Assembly (NCBI GenBank): GCA_947044405.1
Contig: CAMRHE010000054.1
Span: 5,285,501-5,349,500, forward strand
Length of the DNA: 64,000 nucleotides
Direction: 5' to 3'
Origin: Leptodactylus fallax
Lineage: Eukaryota > Chordata > Amphibia > Anura > Leptodactylidae
In this document: positions 44,970-58,497 of the stretch, piece after piece
Numbering within the stretch: position 1 is the stretch's first letter
Layout: each line of letters starts with the position of its first letter
Program-made: the position numbers and the translations under genes
Notes under the pieces: generated by a model
The model's database searches: none
The model's input: only the letters and a program-made list of their open reading frames with translations
What the model was told of the DNA's origin: nothing

Positions 44970-45235
44970 CTGCTCTAAATATCAAGGAAAGGTTTGAAAC
45001 TCAAAGCCTCATTTAGGCCCAGTGATGCAACCGTATCAAGTAAGACCATCCATCTAGTTTCTTTTTGGAGTAAAGCACGTTTAATATTACAGTAATTAAT
45101 TATTACAGTAATAATCAGCACCAGAAAATTTCCTCTAATCTGAGTACAGTATGCCCTGCATGGGACACAATGAAACTCAAATCTGTAGTACTGAAGCCAA
45201 CCATTTTTTGCAGTCCAGTAACATACCCTCAAAGG
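44970..45235 (-). pseudogene. Penelope-like element, C-terminal fragment
   Basis: The minus strand reads EFHCVPCRAYCTQIRGNFL and then ALLQKETRWMVLLDTVASLG, LNEALSFKPFLDI. The LLQKExxWM.xLDTxxxxGLNE signature is the C-terminus of the Penelope GIY-YIG protein. A short insertion breaks it between the two parts. Confidence 0.75.
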
Positions 45236-45549
45236 CTATTAATACTAATATAATATCAACTTTTTTTCTATTGTTAACATTTGCTTTCAAAATTCAAAAT
45301 TAATCAGTCTTTGTTTAGAAAATCACCTTTTTGCTGCTGTGAAGTCTGTGTAATGCCTTCACTTAACTGGTTGCTCTGATGAATTTGACATAGAGAGATT
45401 GCTCTTGGGTGTGTCGCCTGTCTGTGCTTTACCCTCTCTTCTCTTAGTGGTACTGATAGAAACAGGGAGGAGGAGGAGGAAGATATATTCAACAGATCAG
45501 AGTGTGGAAGCCTTGAAATGATCAGGAGGGGCAGCATACACATGCTGTA
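45236..45549. other. Unassigned sequence before Tc1 family B
   Basis: It contains a purine-rich AGGAGGAGGAGGAAG run near 45467. The minus-strand open frame 45543-45304 has no recognisable relative. Confidence 0.4.
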
Positions 45550-47115
45550 CAGTCATGGCCAAAAGTTTTGAGAATGACACAAATATTCTATTTTCACATG
45601 ATCTGCTGCCCTCTGGTTTTTATGTGTGTTTGTCAGATGTTTTTATCACATACAGAAATATAATTGTATTCATATTATGAGTAACAGAAGCTTATATTGA
45701 CAGTTAGAATGAGTTAATGCAGCAAGTCAATATTTGCAGTGTTGACCCTTCTTCTTCAGGACCTCTGCAATTCTCCCTGGCATGCTCTCAATCAACTTCT
45801 GGACCAAATCCTGAATGATAGCAGTCCATTCTTGCAGAATCAATGCTTTAATTTTGTCTGAATTTGTTGGTTTTTGTTTGTTCACCCGTCTCTTGATGAT
45901 TGACCACAAGTTCTCAATGGGATTAAGATCTGGGGAGTTTCCAGGCCATAGACCCAAAATCTCTATGTTTTGTTCCCTGAGCCATTTAGTTATCACCTTT
46001 GCTTTATGGCAAGGTGCTCCATCATGCTGGAAAAGGCATTGTTGAGCGCCAAACTGCTCTTAGACGGTTGGAGAAGTTGCTCTTGGAGGACATTCTGGTA
46101 CCATTCTTTATTCATGGCTGTGTTTTTAGGCAAGACTGTGAGAGAGCCGATTCCCTTGGCTGAGAAGCAACCCCACACATGAATGGTTTCAGGATGCTTT
46201 ACAGTTGGCATGAGACAAGACTGGTGGTAGCGCTCACCTCTTCTTCTCCGAATAAGCTGTTTTCCAGATGTTCCAAACAATCGAAAAGGGGATTCATCAG
46301 AGAAAATGACTTTACCCCAGTCCTCAGCAGTCCACTCCCTGTACCTTTTGCAGAATATCAGTCTGTCCCTGATGTTTTTTCTGGAGAGAAGTGGCTTCTT
46401 TGCTGCCCTCCTTGAGACCAGGCCTTGCTCCAAGAGTCTCCGCCTCACAGTGCGTGCAGATGCACTCACACCTGCCTGCTGCCATTCCTCAGCAAGCTAT
46501 GCACTGCTGGTAGCCCGATCCCGCAGCTGAAACACTTTTAAGAGACGGTCCTGCCGCTTGCTGGTCTTTCTTGGGCGCCCTAGAGCCTTTTTGACACCAA
46601 TGGAACCTCTCTCCTTGAAGTTCTTGATGATGCGATAGATTGTTGACTGAGGTGCAATCTTTCTAGCTGCAATACTCTTCCCAGTTAGGCCATTTTTGTG
46701 CAGTGCAATGATGACTGCACGTGTTTCTTTAGAGATAACCATGGTTAACAGAAGAGAAACAATGATGGCAAGCACCAGCCTCCTTTTAAAGTGTCCAGTG
46801 GTGTCATTCTTACTTAATCATGACAGATTGATCTCCAGCCCTGTCCTCATCAACACCCACACCTGTGTTAATGGAGCAATCACTGAAACGATGTTAGGTG
46901 GTCCTTTTAAGGCAGGGCTGCAATGATGTTGAAATGTGTTTTGGGGGATAAAGTTCATTTTCTAGGCAAATATTGACTTTGCAAGTAATTGCTGTTAAAC
47001 TGATCACTCTTTATAACATTCTGGAGTATATGCAAATTGCCATTAGAAAAACTGAAGCAGTAGACTTTGTAAAAATTAATATTTGTATCATTCTCAAAAC
47101 TTTTGGCCATGACTG
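45550..47115 (-). mobile_element. Tc1-like transposon, family B
   Basis: It begins CAGTCATGGCCAAAAGTTTT and ends AAAACTTTTGGCCATGACTG, perfect 20-bp outer inverted repeats, with TA at both sides (45548-45549, 47116-47117). 1,566 bp. Confidence 0.96.
45727..46775 (-). pseudogene. Tc1 family B transposase, nearly intact
   Basis: It runs from 46775 (or the inner ATG before VISKETRAVIIALHKNG) to 45727. Helix-turn-helix segments are followed by LGRPRKTSKRQ (hook). Catalytic residues are the D in VIFSDES and the E in SPDLNPIENLW, both present. A stop near 46495 and a frameshift near 46015, just at the second catalytic aspartate, split it into three collinear frames (46775-46497, 46469-45993, 45996-45727). 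Few lesions: a relatively recent copy. Confidence 0.92.
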
Positions 47116-48305
47116 TACATGGGTACATGGAGAATAAAAATGCACAAAAGGCAGTTTGCAGGGAATGAAGGCTGAATCAAGTAATCTGTGTTCAAGTTTA
47201 AAAAGTAAGTCCCCCTTGTACTTCATGAGCTATCTGTAACGTCTCTGCCTGTTCGGGTCTCTGCGCCAGCTTCCGCTCACATGCTGAGGCGAAGGAGGCG
47301 TGTTCAGCTTGATTCCTTGCTTAAGGTTCTGGTTGCTCAGTTTGAACATTGTCCTAGTTCTAATACAATGTAATTGTATTTCAGCCACACCCGTCTCCTG
47401 CACCTTGTTTTTTTCTGCTCCTCAGATAGTTAATTTTAGCCTTGCCTGTGTGATACAGCCTGTCTTCCAATCAAGTCTGGGGCAGGTCCTGGATTTGCTA
47501 TAAACAGGTCATCATCTCACTCATGGTCGCTGGCTATTGAGACTCTGTCCTGTGACCTTTTGTCTTGCTAAGCTGCTCCTTGCTGTTGTATTGTATTACT
47601 TACCTCTGACCTTTGGCTTCCCTTGACTACTCTTTTGGATTTCGATTTTGTGCTGCTTTGTCTCTTTGGCTTTTGACCCTTGTTTTGCTGACTCTTCTTC
47701 TGTGTTGTTTGTCTTGTCTTGTTCAGTGTGTCACTTATTTAGAGAAGGGATTGGCTCCAAGTTGTCAGCTGTCACCTAGGACAGTCAGGCAAGTAGGCAG
47801 GGAAAGGGGCTGGGTCTAGTCTAGGGCTCACTGTCTCTGTTATTCCCTTCTTTCCTTGTTTCTGCAGCAGCACTGAGGAATTGATCAACTGGCAATTCCC
47901 TTACACTATCGTTTTATTCCCTTTTCCTGTTTGTTTATAGTAGGTTCTCATGTTTCTAGAATTTTGGTAAGCATCGAGTATACTTGATCCTACGAAGCTA
48001 TTTCTCGTTTTGAACTTTATTGTATTGAAGTAATTGGGATAGATTGTTTACACTTTGGCATTAGTTTGCACTTATAGGGAGGGGTGCTTTAGGGCCTCAA
48101 TATTTTAGGGTCAGGTTCCAGTCGGGGTCATATGCTGGCTAGGGCATTGCCCCGAGTTAGGCTTTAGGGTCAGTATCTAGTTCTATTAGGGTTATTTAGG
48201 GACAGTGGTACCCCATACTGTTACCTTTCCTGACCTTTCTACATACTTCCTTGTCTTTCACTGAACCACTGCTTCACTCATCTGCAACCAATTGTGGTGT
48301 ATATA
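47116..48305. other. Unassigned sequence, T-rich middle
   Basis: No gene or element ends were recognised. The style of 47235-48250 (GCGCCAGCTTCCGCTCACAT at the left, GGGTCAGTATCTAG at the right) suggests an unknown dispersed repeat, but no second copy is in the window. Confidence 0.35.
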
Positions 48306-49576
48306 CAGTACAGACCAAAGGTTTGGACACACCTTCTCATTCCAAGAGTTTTCTGTATTTTCATGACTATAAAAATTGTAGATTCACACTGAAGGTATCA
48401 AAACTATGAATTAACACATGTGGAATTATATACTTAACAAAAAAGTGTGAAACAACTGAAAATATGTCTTCTATTCTAGGTTCTTCAAAGTAGCCACCTT
48501 TTGCTTTGATAACTGCTTTGCACACTCTTGGCATTCTCTTGATGAGCTTCAAGAGGTAGTCACCTGAAATGGTCTTCCAACAGTCTTGAAGGAGTTCCCA
48601 GAGATGCTTAGCACTTGGCCCTTTTGCCATCACTCTGCGGTCCAGCTCACCCCAAACCATCTGGATTGGGTTCAGGTCTGGTGACTGTGATGGCCAGGTC
48701 ATCTGGCGTAGCACCCCATCACTCTCCTTCTTGGTCAAATAGCCCTTACACAGTCTGGAGGTGTGTTTGGGGTCATTGTCCTGTTGAAAAATAAATGATG
48801 GTCCAACTAAACGCAAACCAGATGGAATAGCATGCCGCTGCAAGATGCTGTGGTAACCATGCTGGTTCAGTATTCCTTCAATTTTGAAAAAATCCCCAAC
48901 AGTGTCACCAGCAAAGCCCCCCCACACCATCACACTTCCTCCTCCATGCTTCACGGTGGGAACCAGGCATGTAGAGTCCATTCGTTCACCTTTTCTGCAT
49001 CGCACAAAGACACAGTGGTTGGAACCAAAGATCTCAAATTTGGACTCATCAGACCAAAGCACAGATTTCCACAGGTCTAATGTCCATTTCTTGTGTTCTT
49101 GGGGACACTTTCAAAGTTTTCACAATTTTTCGGACTGACTGACCTTCATTTCTTAAAGTAATGATGGCCACTCGTTTTTCTTTACTTAGCTGCTTTTTTC
49201 TTGCCATAATACAAATTCTAACACTCCATTCAGTAGGACTGTGTATCCACCTGACTTCTGAACAACACAACTGATGGTCCCAACCCCATTTATAAGGCAA
49301 GAAATCCCACTTATTAAACCTGACAAGGCACACCTGTGAAGTGAAAACCATTTCAGGTGACTACCTCTTGAAGCTCCTCAAGAGAATGCCAAGAGTGTGC
49401 AAAGCAGTAATCAAAGCAAAAGGTGGCTACTTTGAAGAACCAAGAATATAAGACATATTTTCAGTTGTTTCACACGTTTTTGTTAAGTATGTATGTGAAG
49501 CTACAATTTTTATAGTCATGAAAATACAGAAAACTCTTGGAATGAGAAGGTGTGTCCAAACTTTTGGTCTGTATTG
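48306..49576 (-). mobile_element. Tc1-like transposon, family A, copy 2
   Basis: CAGTACAGACC...GTCTGTATTG with TA at both sides (48304-48305, 49577-49578). Same long inverted repeats as copy 1, the right one with a ~40-bp deletion near 49490. An internal deletion of roughly 300 bp removes the DNA-binding part of the transposase. Confidence 0.94.
48475..49205 (-). pseudogene. Tc1 family A transposase, internally deleted
   Basis: The start MARKKQLSKEKRVAIITLRN (ATG 49205) runs to LKVSP, where a deletion joins it to the catalytic half. The latter (from 49062) keeps the D in LWSDESK and the D in FIFQQDNDPKHT, but the third residue reads DLNPIQMVWGE, glutamate to glutamine, which should be inactive. 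The natural stop after EEPRI is also lost, so the open frame runs into the terminal repeat to 48367. Confidence 0.9.
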
Positions 49577-50338
49577 TATATGGTAAGACCTTGGTTTTAA
49601 TATTTTTATGCGGTGGGCCACTGTGCCCCTATATTTTTCTGTGTCGTGGAGTGGTATATGGTGGATCCTTTTGGATTTCCAGGACATTCTCTTATTTGTT
49701 TGTATTTTAATATATTTATTAAATGTTAAGTTTTATTGATTCTCATTTGGATTTACATTATTAGGAGATAATCTAGATATCATATATTCTTTGTCGTGAT
49801 TTTTATTGTATTGAAACATGACACTTCCATTTGCATGTACCTTTTCATGCATTCTTTGTTTGTTACACTCTGTTTAAGGGCTGGCTCACATCTGCGTTAG
49901 CAGGCACAAAATCTCTAAAATTGGAAATAAGGGATCACATACGCCTAAGTATCATGGTGTATCCACATAAGAGAGAAGAAATTCCTCATGTAGAAGCATG
50001 GTACAAGAAGTACAGGAAAGAAGCTAGTGAAGGTAGCAGCAATCTGAACACACATTAATAACATCCAGCATGAACAGTATTACTGCATGCTGAGATATTA
50101 TTGCAGTCAAAAGTGGCAGAAACTACAAGGGAAAGCACCAATGTAGATGTGAGTACTTCAGCAGCATAACCTATTCCTTTTATAACTGCTATCACTATTA
50201 GCGCTACTCCTATAAAAGGTACTAAAACAGTAATACAATATTAGAAAACAAACAAAAAATGATATTATGTAATTTATCACAGTGAAGCTATTTATTTTCC
50301 AATATTTAATTTGCTTTAAAATATGTGCATCTTTTTAG
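49577..50338. other. Probable intron 1 of HCRTR2, 3' end
   Basis: No transposon ends were recognised. The open frame 49831-50058 has no receptor-like features. The stretch ends in an acceptor site (CTTTTTAG, 50331-50338). Confidence 0.55.
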
Positions 50339-50517
50339 TTTGTGTTGCAGTTTGGAAGAATCACCATATGAGGACTGTCACCAACTATTTTATAGTCAAC
50401 TTGTCACTTGCAGACGTGCTGGTCACTATCACTTGTCTTCCAGCAACATTGGTAGTTGACATAACTGAAACATGGTTCTTTGGAAAAACTCTTTGCAAAG
50501 TAATTCCTTACTTACAG
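50339..50517 (+). CDS. HCRTR2: Orexin (hypocretin) receptor 2, exon 2
   Basis: A 179-bp exon between an AG acceptor (50337-50338) and a GT donor (50518-50519). It starts with two bases of a split valine codon and ends in frame after CAG. The product covers the end of transmembrane helix 1 and the first intracellular loop (CVAVWKNHHMRTVTN), helix 2 with the conserved aspartate (NLSLAD), and the first extracellular loop with its W and the disulfide cysteine (ETWFFGKTLCKVIPYLQ). HCRTR2 is a Gq-coupled receptor for orexin A and B that controls arousal and feeding. VAVWKNHH and CLPATLVVDITETW fit OX2R rather than OX1R. Open and unmutated. The other exons are not in the window; the next should lie beyond 64000. 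Confidence 0.96.
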
Positions 50518-50540
50518 GTACAGTGCCCTGGTTGTTTATA

Positions 50541-50554
50541 TATAGATAGATAGC

Positions 50555-50598
<44 letters not shown>
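50541..50598 (+). repeat. (GATA)n microsatellite in HCRTR2 intron 2
   Basis: About 14 GATA units with one interruption (TAGC), starting 24 bp after the splice donor and ending at the target TA of a Tc1 insertion. Confidence 0.97.
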
Positions 50599-50602
50599 CA
50601 TA

Positions 50603-52220
<1,618 letters not shown>

Positions 52221-52772
52221 TATATCACAACCTTCACTATAACATGATAATGTTTAAAATGTAGTATCAAATGCTCAATATTGCTGGTTGTTCAGTAATG
52301 TTAATTGTGCCATGCAAGACAATATAATCTATATCATTAGTTCATTAGGTGATTTTGTTATACTATTTCTATTGCTTTGTTCTACATCATTTTATTACAG
52401 TAAGGATTGAATTGAAAATTTTAATAATTAAAGAGGTCAGACATATAATGACAAACATTTGTAATGTACTTTCCTCAACAAGTAACTGAAAGTGCAGGGA
52501 TTAGCAAAGTTAGTGGCTGCCAGCCAAGGGTCAGTTGTTTTTTACAGGAAGCCAATTTACTTAGCAGTATGGTTTTGGTATGTGGGAGTTGACCCATACA
52601 GTCACTGGGAGAACATACATACTCCATGCAGATGTTGCCCTTGTTCAGATTTGAACCCATGATCTTTTTTTTTTTTTTCACACCACTTCTTTTCTGTACT
52701 TGGGTCAGTAGTTTCAGTAAAAAGGGTGGTATAGTATTTTTTTACTAAATTGCAAAGCTCTCTTCATTGTCT

Positions 52773-53026
52773 ACGACCAGACCCCACATTGTGAAAACAT
52801 CGCAATTTTGAGGAAACACTTTCACAGTATCTGCAAAGTGGATGGGATTCTGGCTAATCCCATCCACACATTGCAGAAAAATACCATCACTTTTTTGTCA
52901 ATTATACCTACTGAAATGCTGGAATTTTCCATATAGGTATATTAGGGACAGAAGGTCCGTTTCCGCCACAGTTTTTTCCACAGTGCTTTTTCACTGCTTT
53001 TCACTATGTGGGGCCTTAGCCTAAAT
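52773..53026 (-). mobile_element. GGCTAAGGCC MITE, copy 1
   Basis: It ends CTATGTGGGGCCTTAGCCTAA on its right side and shares GGATGGGATTCTGGCTAATC (inverse) with the copy at 54079. ~255 bp, no coding capacity. Confidence 0.75.
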
Positions 53027-53168
53027 GTGTTTTTCCTGTTATTTCAATGTGTTTAAGATGTGTCTAATGTCTAAGAGAAAACACAGCCCAATATAGATCA
53101 CTCCTTACAAAACTATATAGCTTCCGGTTCTGTTTTGTACCATAGTATGGACTAAAAGCACACATTTT

Positions 53169-53310
53169 TTAGGCTAAAGCCCTACATAGCAAACTGCAGC
53201 AGAAAAACGCTACAGGAAAAAAATGCAGCAAAAATGCATTGTGTTTTTTCTGCAGCATTTTACATTGCGCTTTTCCCTTTAAACCTATAGGGAAAACGAG
53301 TGTTGTTCTT
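53169..53310 (+). mobile_element. GGCTAAGGCC MITE, fragment
   Basis: It starts TTAGGCTAAAGCCCTACATA, then a GCAG...AAAAACGC-rich body as in the other copies. The right end was not found. Confidence 0.6.
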
Positions 53311-54075
53311 GCTTATGTCAGTGTATGATATAAAGTTTGTTTTTCTTAAGGGAGTTTACTCATTGATGCTGACATGCAGAAACACTTATCACAATGTATG
53401 TACCCATTGTATTTTCATTCTTTGAATCTTTGAAAATCTGTTTGTAAACATTTTTTTTACCATTATAAAATATACAAAGCAAATGTATTGGTTGCAGGCA
53501 AATACATTCAATCATAAATGGGGAAACTATCATGCAAAAATTATTTCAAATATTACTTGCTTGTAATTCTAATAATGCAATAGGTCAAACTAATTTCATC
53601 TATTCCTGCAAAAAAATACTTCTGTCCCAAATTAGCCTTCAAGGGTTATAAAAACATTCTTTATAGAAGTCACATAAAATTTATGTGGAAATGAAAAAAA
53701 TTACCATTCTTTAAAGGGGTTGCCTAGGAAAAGATAAAATAGGTTTGTTGCCTTTCCAGAAAACTGCCACATCTGTCCATGGGCTGTGGCTGCTATTGCA
53801 ACTCATCGACATTTAAGTGAATGCGTCTGAACTGTAATACCAGACAAAGACAATGGTAAGTCATGCTGCTTTTGTAAAATCTGGGGACATTTTTTTCTAA
53901 TTCTGGACAAATACTTTAATTCTATTTACATGCACTCAATTTACTTTATGTGAAAGCATCATTTAAAAAGAGTCTTGAAACATGTCTTAGATGGGAACTA
54001 TTTTGGTCCTGTGAGCATCAACAACATAGAACAGGGTGCTCTGCTTATCAGTGTGAAGTGCAATGGATACCATGT

Positions 54076-54372
54076 TAGGCTAAGGCCGAAAATTGCTGCG
54101 GAAAAGACTAGGAAACACATTGCATTTTTTTTCCGCAGCGTTTTTCACAGAACGTCTGCAGAGTTTTCCTTTGCAGACTTTCTGCTTCTATTATACATAT
54201 ACGGAAAACACCAGCGTTTCCGTAGGTATAATTGACATGCTGCAATTTACAAAAACACAACGGTTTTTTAAATCGCAGCATTTCCACTGCATATTTTTTT
54301 CTGCAATCTTTTGATGGGATTAGCCAGAATCCCATCCACATTGCAGGTAATGTAAAATGCATCGTGGGGCCC
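54076..54372 (+). mobile_element. GGCTAAGGCC MITE, copy 2
   Basis: It starts TTAGGCTAAGGCC and ends ATCGTGGGGCCCCGG before TTTTA. Internally palindromic (GGAAAAC...GTTTTCC-type segments). TTA at the left edge would fit a Harbinger-type target. Confidence 0.72.
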
Positions 54373-54827
54373 CGGTTTTAAAAGGGAAGTTTGAACATTC
54401 TATTCTTAACAATATTTCTCCGGTATTGAGAAAGTTCACAGGCCCATTAACACCAAAATATGTGTACATTAAAGTTAGGAGAAACAGGCTGCTATGATGA
54501 TAGAGATTGCCTTTGATGTCAAGTTAAACATGGGCATTTGAATTAAGAGTAAAGTTAAATAGAAATGATCCACTTTATATTGGATTATTGATAGAAAGGG
54601 CCAATATGACAATAGCCCTTGGTGTATTTCAGCTGTGAAACAGCTCATTTATACTCAAACAAAGTAATTCTAATTAACTTACAAAAAGGTAGAAGCCATG
54701 TCAGGGTTCTTCTTTATTTTATCTGTAGGGTATATTACTGGCCTAGCCAAATTCCATATCAGAAGATGAGGAACAAGGGCTTGATGGCAGCCATGGAACA
54801 TGAAAAAGGTAGGAAATTTAATTTGAC

Positions 54828-56077
54828 TTAACCCCTTAATGACACAGCCTACTTTGGCCTTTAGGGCGAAGCATACTTTTTTGCTTTTTTCATTCCTATA
54901 TTCTGAGAGCCATAACTAATTTATATTTCCATTGACATAGCAATATGATGGTTTATTTTGCCAAAACAAGTTATATTAACAAATATATAGCAAGTATATT
55001 AACAAGTATATAGTTATATTAACAGGGTATATTAACAAGTTATATTTTATATTAAATGGGGCCATTTTAAAGTTCATATTATGCATTAAAAACCCTTTTA
55101 TTATTTTTGGAAGAAGGTAGGAAATTGAAAAAAATAGCAATACCTCATTTTTTGGGATTATTTTTTGTGTTTTTTTTTCTTTACATCATTCACCATATGG
55201 TATAATTAATATGTTGACTTTATTCTGTGGGTCATTATAATTAGAGCAATACCTGTTATAAGGTACTTTTTTACATTTTGATACTTTGCACCATAAAAAC
55301 ACTTTCTTTACTGTATAATACGTTGTAAATACAGTATTTTTGTTTTGCATCACTTTATTATAAGAGCCATTACTTTTTAATTTTTCAATTGATTGAGCTG
55401 TATAAGGGCATATGTTTTAGGGATGAGCTTTACTTTTCACTTGTCCTCTTTTGGAGTTACAACTTTTTGATCACTTTTTGTTCCATTTTTGGGAGGCAAG
55501 ATTTTCAAAAATATACATTTTGTTATGTTTTTTAATTTATTTTTCTTATGGTGCTCACAGTGTGGGTTAGATAACATTTTAACATTTTAGTGCAGGTTAT
55601 TTTGGATGCGGCAATACCAATTATGTACCTGTTTGTTTATTATTTTATTGTGAACATAAGATAACTATGTTTTAGAGAAAATTATGATTTTCATATGTTT
55701 ATTTATTTAAAGTATTTTTAACATTTTATTAAACTTTTTTTTAAGCCCCACTAGGGAACTTAAACCTGTGATCTTTTGATTGCTTGCATAATATAATAAA
55801 ATATATATGTATTGCAGGGTATTATATGTGTTAGTGTTATACTGACCTTCAACCTATTAGAACTAGTCATGGCAACCCCTCAGAACCCCATGATCACGTT
55901 GTAGGGGGTCAAGGGGCTAGCAGAGGGATCCCCTTCCCTGTGTCTACCCTCCTCTTTACATGCCACAGTCATTATTGAAAGCGGCATAAAAAGAGTTAAA
56001 CAAATATATTTCTCTTTGAGCATGACCTGCCTCTTTCTCATGACGGACATATTTTTCATGGAGTGGGAAGGGGTTAA
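54828..56077. mobile_element. piggyBac-like non-autonomous element (TTAACCCC family), copy 2
   Basis: TTAACCCCTTAATGACACAG at the left, GGGAAGGGGTTAA at the right. TTAA would be the duplicated target and CCCCTT...AAGGGG the inverted ends. 1.25 kb, AT-rich, no coding capacity. It shares CCACTAGGGAACTTAAACCT-type sequence with 60370-60400. Confidence 0.62.
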
Positions 56078-56153
56078 GTATAGGGGTTTTCTAATAAATT
56101 TTAATTTCTGCTAATTTAAGATTAAAATTAAGTCACAGTAGATACGACAGATA

Positions 56154-57688
56154 CAGTGTGGAAAAAAAGTATTTAGTCAGCCACCAATTGTGCAAGTTCT
56201 CCCACTTAAGAAGATGAGAGAGGCCTGTAATTGACATCATAGGTAGACCTCAACTATGAGAGACAAAATGAAAAAACAAATCCAGAAAATCACATTGTCT
56301 GATTTTTTAAGAATTCATTTTCAAATTATGGTGGAAAATAAGTATTTGGTCACCTACAAACAAGCAAGATTTCTGTCTCTCACAGACCTGTAACTTCTTC
56401 TTTAAGAGGCTCCTCTGTCCTCCACTCATTATCTGTAGTAATGGCACCTGTTTGGTGAAGACCAAAGAGCTGTGGAAGGACACCAGAAACAAAATTATAG
56501 ACCTGCACCAGGCTGGAAAGACTGAATCTGCAATAGGCAAGCAGCTTGGTGTCAAGAAATCAACTGCGGGAGCAATTATTAGAAAATGGAAGACATACAA
56601 GACCACTGATAATCTCCCTCGATCATGGGCTCCACACAAGATCTCACCCCGTTGGGTCAAAATGATCACAAGAACAGTGAGCAAAAATCCCAGAACTACA
56701 TGGGGGGACCTAGTGAATGACCTGCAGAAAGCTGGGACTAACATAACAAAGGCTACCGTCAGTAACACACTACACCGCCAGGGACTCAGATCCTGCAGTG
56801 CCAGACGTGTCCCCCTGCTTAAGCCAGTACACATCTGGGCCCGTCTGAACTTTGCTAGAGAGCATTTGGATGTTCCAGAAGAGTATTGGGAGAATGTCAT
56901 ATGGTCATATGATACCAAAGTAGAACTGTTTGGTAGAAACACAACTCGTCGTGTTTAGAGAAGAGTGAATGCTGAGTTGCGTCCAAAGAACACCATACCT
57001 ACTGTGAAGCATGGGGGTGGCAACATCATGCTTTGGGGCTGTTTCTCTGCAAAGGGACCAAGACGACTGATCTGTGTAAATGAAAGAATGAATGGGGCCA
57101 TGTCTCATGAGTTTTTGAGTGCAAACCTCCTTCCATCAGCAAGGGCATTGAAGATGAAACATGGCTGGGTCTTTCAGCATGACAATGATCTCAAGCACAC
57201 TGCCAGGGCAATGAAGGAGTGGCTTCATAAGAAGCATTTCAAAGTCCTGGAGTGGCCTAGCCAGTCTCCAGATCTCAACCTCATAGAAAACCTTTGGAGG
57301 GAGTTGAAAGTCTGTGTTGCCCAGCGACAGCCCCAAAACATCACTGCTCTAGAGGAGATCTGCATGGAGGAATAGGCCAACGTACCAGCAACAGCGTGTG
57401 CCAGCTTTGTGAAGACTTACAGAAAATGTTTGACCTCTGTCATTGCCAAAAAAGGATATATAACCAAGTATTGAGATGAACTTTTGTTATTGACCAAATA
57501 CTTATTTTCCACCATAATTTGCAAATAAATTCTTTAAAAATCAGACAATGTGATTTTCTGGATTTGTTTTCTCATTTTGTCTCTCATAGTTGAGGTCTAC
57601 CTATGATGTCAATTACAGGCCTCTGTCATCTTTTTAAATGGGAGAGCTTGCACAATTGGTAGCTGACTAAATACTTTTTTCCCCACTG
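56154..57688 (+). mobile_element. Tc1-like transposon, family D, copy 1
   Basis: It begins CAGTGTGGAAAAAAAGTATT and ends TTTTTTCCCCACTG with TA at both sides (56152-56153, 57689-57690). ~205-bp terminal repeats each contain two copies of an AAGTATTTRGTCA motif, an IR/DR structure as in Sleeping Beauty-type elements. Confidence 0.95.
56452..57474 (+). pseudogene. Tc1 family D transposase, few lesions
   Basis: Homologous to the minus-strand frame at 62299, whose ATG is replaced here by TTG (56452). The rest reads [32 protein letters not shown], then [13 protein letters not shown], where the first catalytic aspartate of the WSDET motif reads Y-D. TAG at 56956-56958 interrupts once, then the frame continues with [19 protein letters not shown] (second D) and [14 protein letters not shown] (E). 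A second stop at 57373 precedes a readable C-terminus ending at 57474. No frameshift. Confidence 0.92.
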
Positions 57689-58383
57689 TATGGTAACCCA
57701 GTATGTGAAAGTTAGATCAAAATGAGACATTTCTGAGGTATTTAATAAAAATAGGTTCTATTATATTGCTATATTAAAAAAAAAAAAAAACAAGACACTG
57801 TGCCTATTACATAAAACTTTATATAGCTATATAGCTATTCTTCATTGGTTTACAGATCACTGCATGTGGGAAAATTATGAAAGACTGGAACAAAAGGGTC
57901 TGCAAATATTAATGCTGTGAATAGGTAGCAATTCATCATATAATATTTCACATCCTTGGATGGATTATTTGGTCAAAAATTATTTAAACTTTTTTTATAT
58001 AATTTTCTATTAGTTGATTGGGATCAGGAAGTAGACAACAGAAGGGGAACTGAGAAGCATAAAAATGGAACTGATGGCGGTACATGGACCTTTTCTAAAT
58101 ATTTAGATTTTAGCTATTTGGCCAGATATCCTCTTTTAAACTCTCTGCCTTACAAACCCCTTAACTTTGTTAATTTTCCATTCAGAGAGCCATATGAGGG
58201 CCTAATGTTTGCAGTACAAATTGTTCTTCATAGTGGCAGCATTTAATATTCTGTATGATGTACTGGGAAAACAATTCAGAACGGGTTGGAATTGGAGAAA
58301 AACTGCATATGTGCAACTTTCCTACAGGTTTGCTATTATGGTGTTCGCTGTGTAGCCAAAATGATATTCCAGGAATACCAAAT
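57689..58383. other. Intron sequence with a TTAACCCC-family fragment
   Basis: 58137-58375 matches 28292-28510 (CCATTCAGAGAGCCATATGA, TTCTGTATGATGTACTGGGA, GGAGAAAAACTGCAT). The open frame over it is therefore repeat sequence. 57689-58136 was not recognised. Confidence 0.6.
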
Positions 58384-58497
58384 TTAGGCTAAGGCCCCAC
58401 GTAGCGAGCCGCAGCCAAAAAGCATTGTGGAAAAAACCTCTGCGGACTTTCTGCTTCTGTTATACCTATACGGAAAATGCCAGCATGGATATATATA

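Larger units (their letters stand above)
52221..54827. other. HCRTR2 intron 2 sequence with MITE copies
   Basis: It contains three copies of the GGCTAAGGCC MITE listed separately. Otherwise AT-rich, with no coding similarity and no further receptor exon. Confidence 0.55.

Noticed and set aside
49831..50058. Open frame upstream of the HCRTR2 exon as a possible exon 1
   Set aside because: No hydrophobic helix or orexin-receptor N-terminal motif, and no splice donor at its end.
50541..50598. GATA repeat as a GATA-factor regulatory site cluster
   Set aside because: A plain microsatellite next to a transposon target. Nothing indicates regulation.
57956..58246. 96-residue open frame as a possible gene
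   Set aside because: It overlaps a dispersed-repeat fragment matched at 28292-28510.
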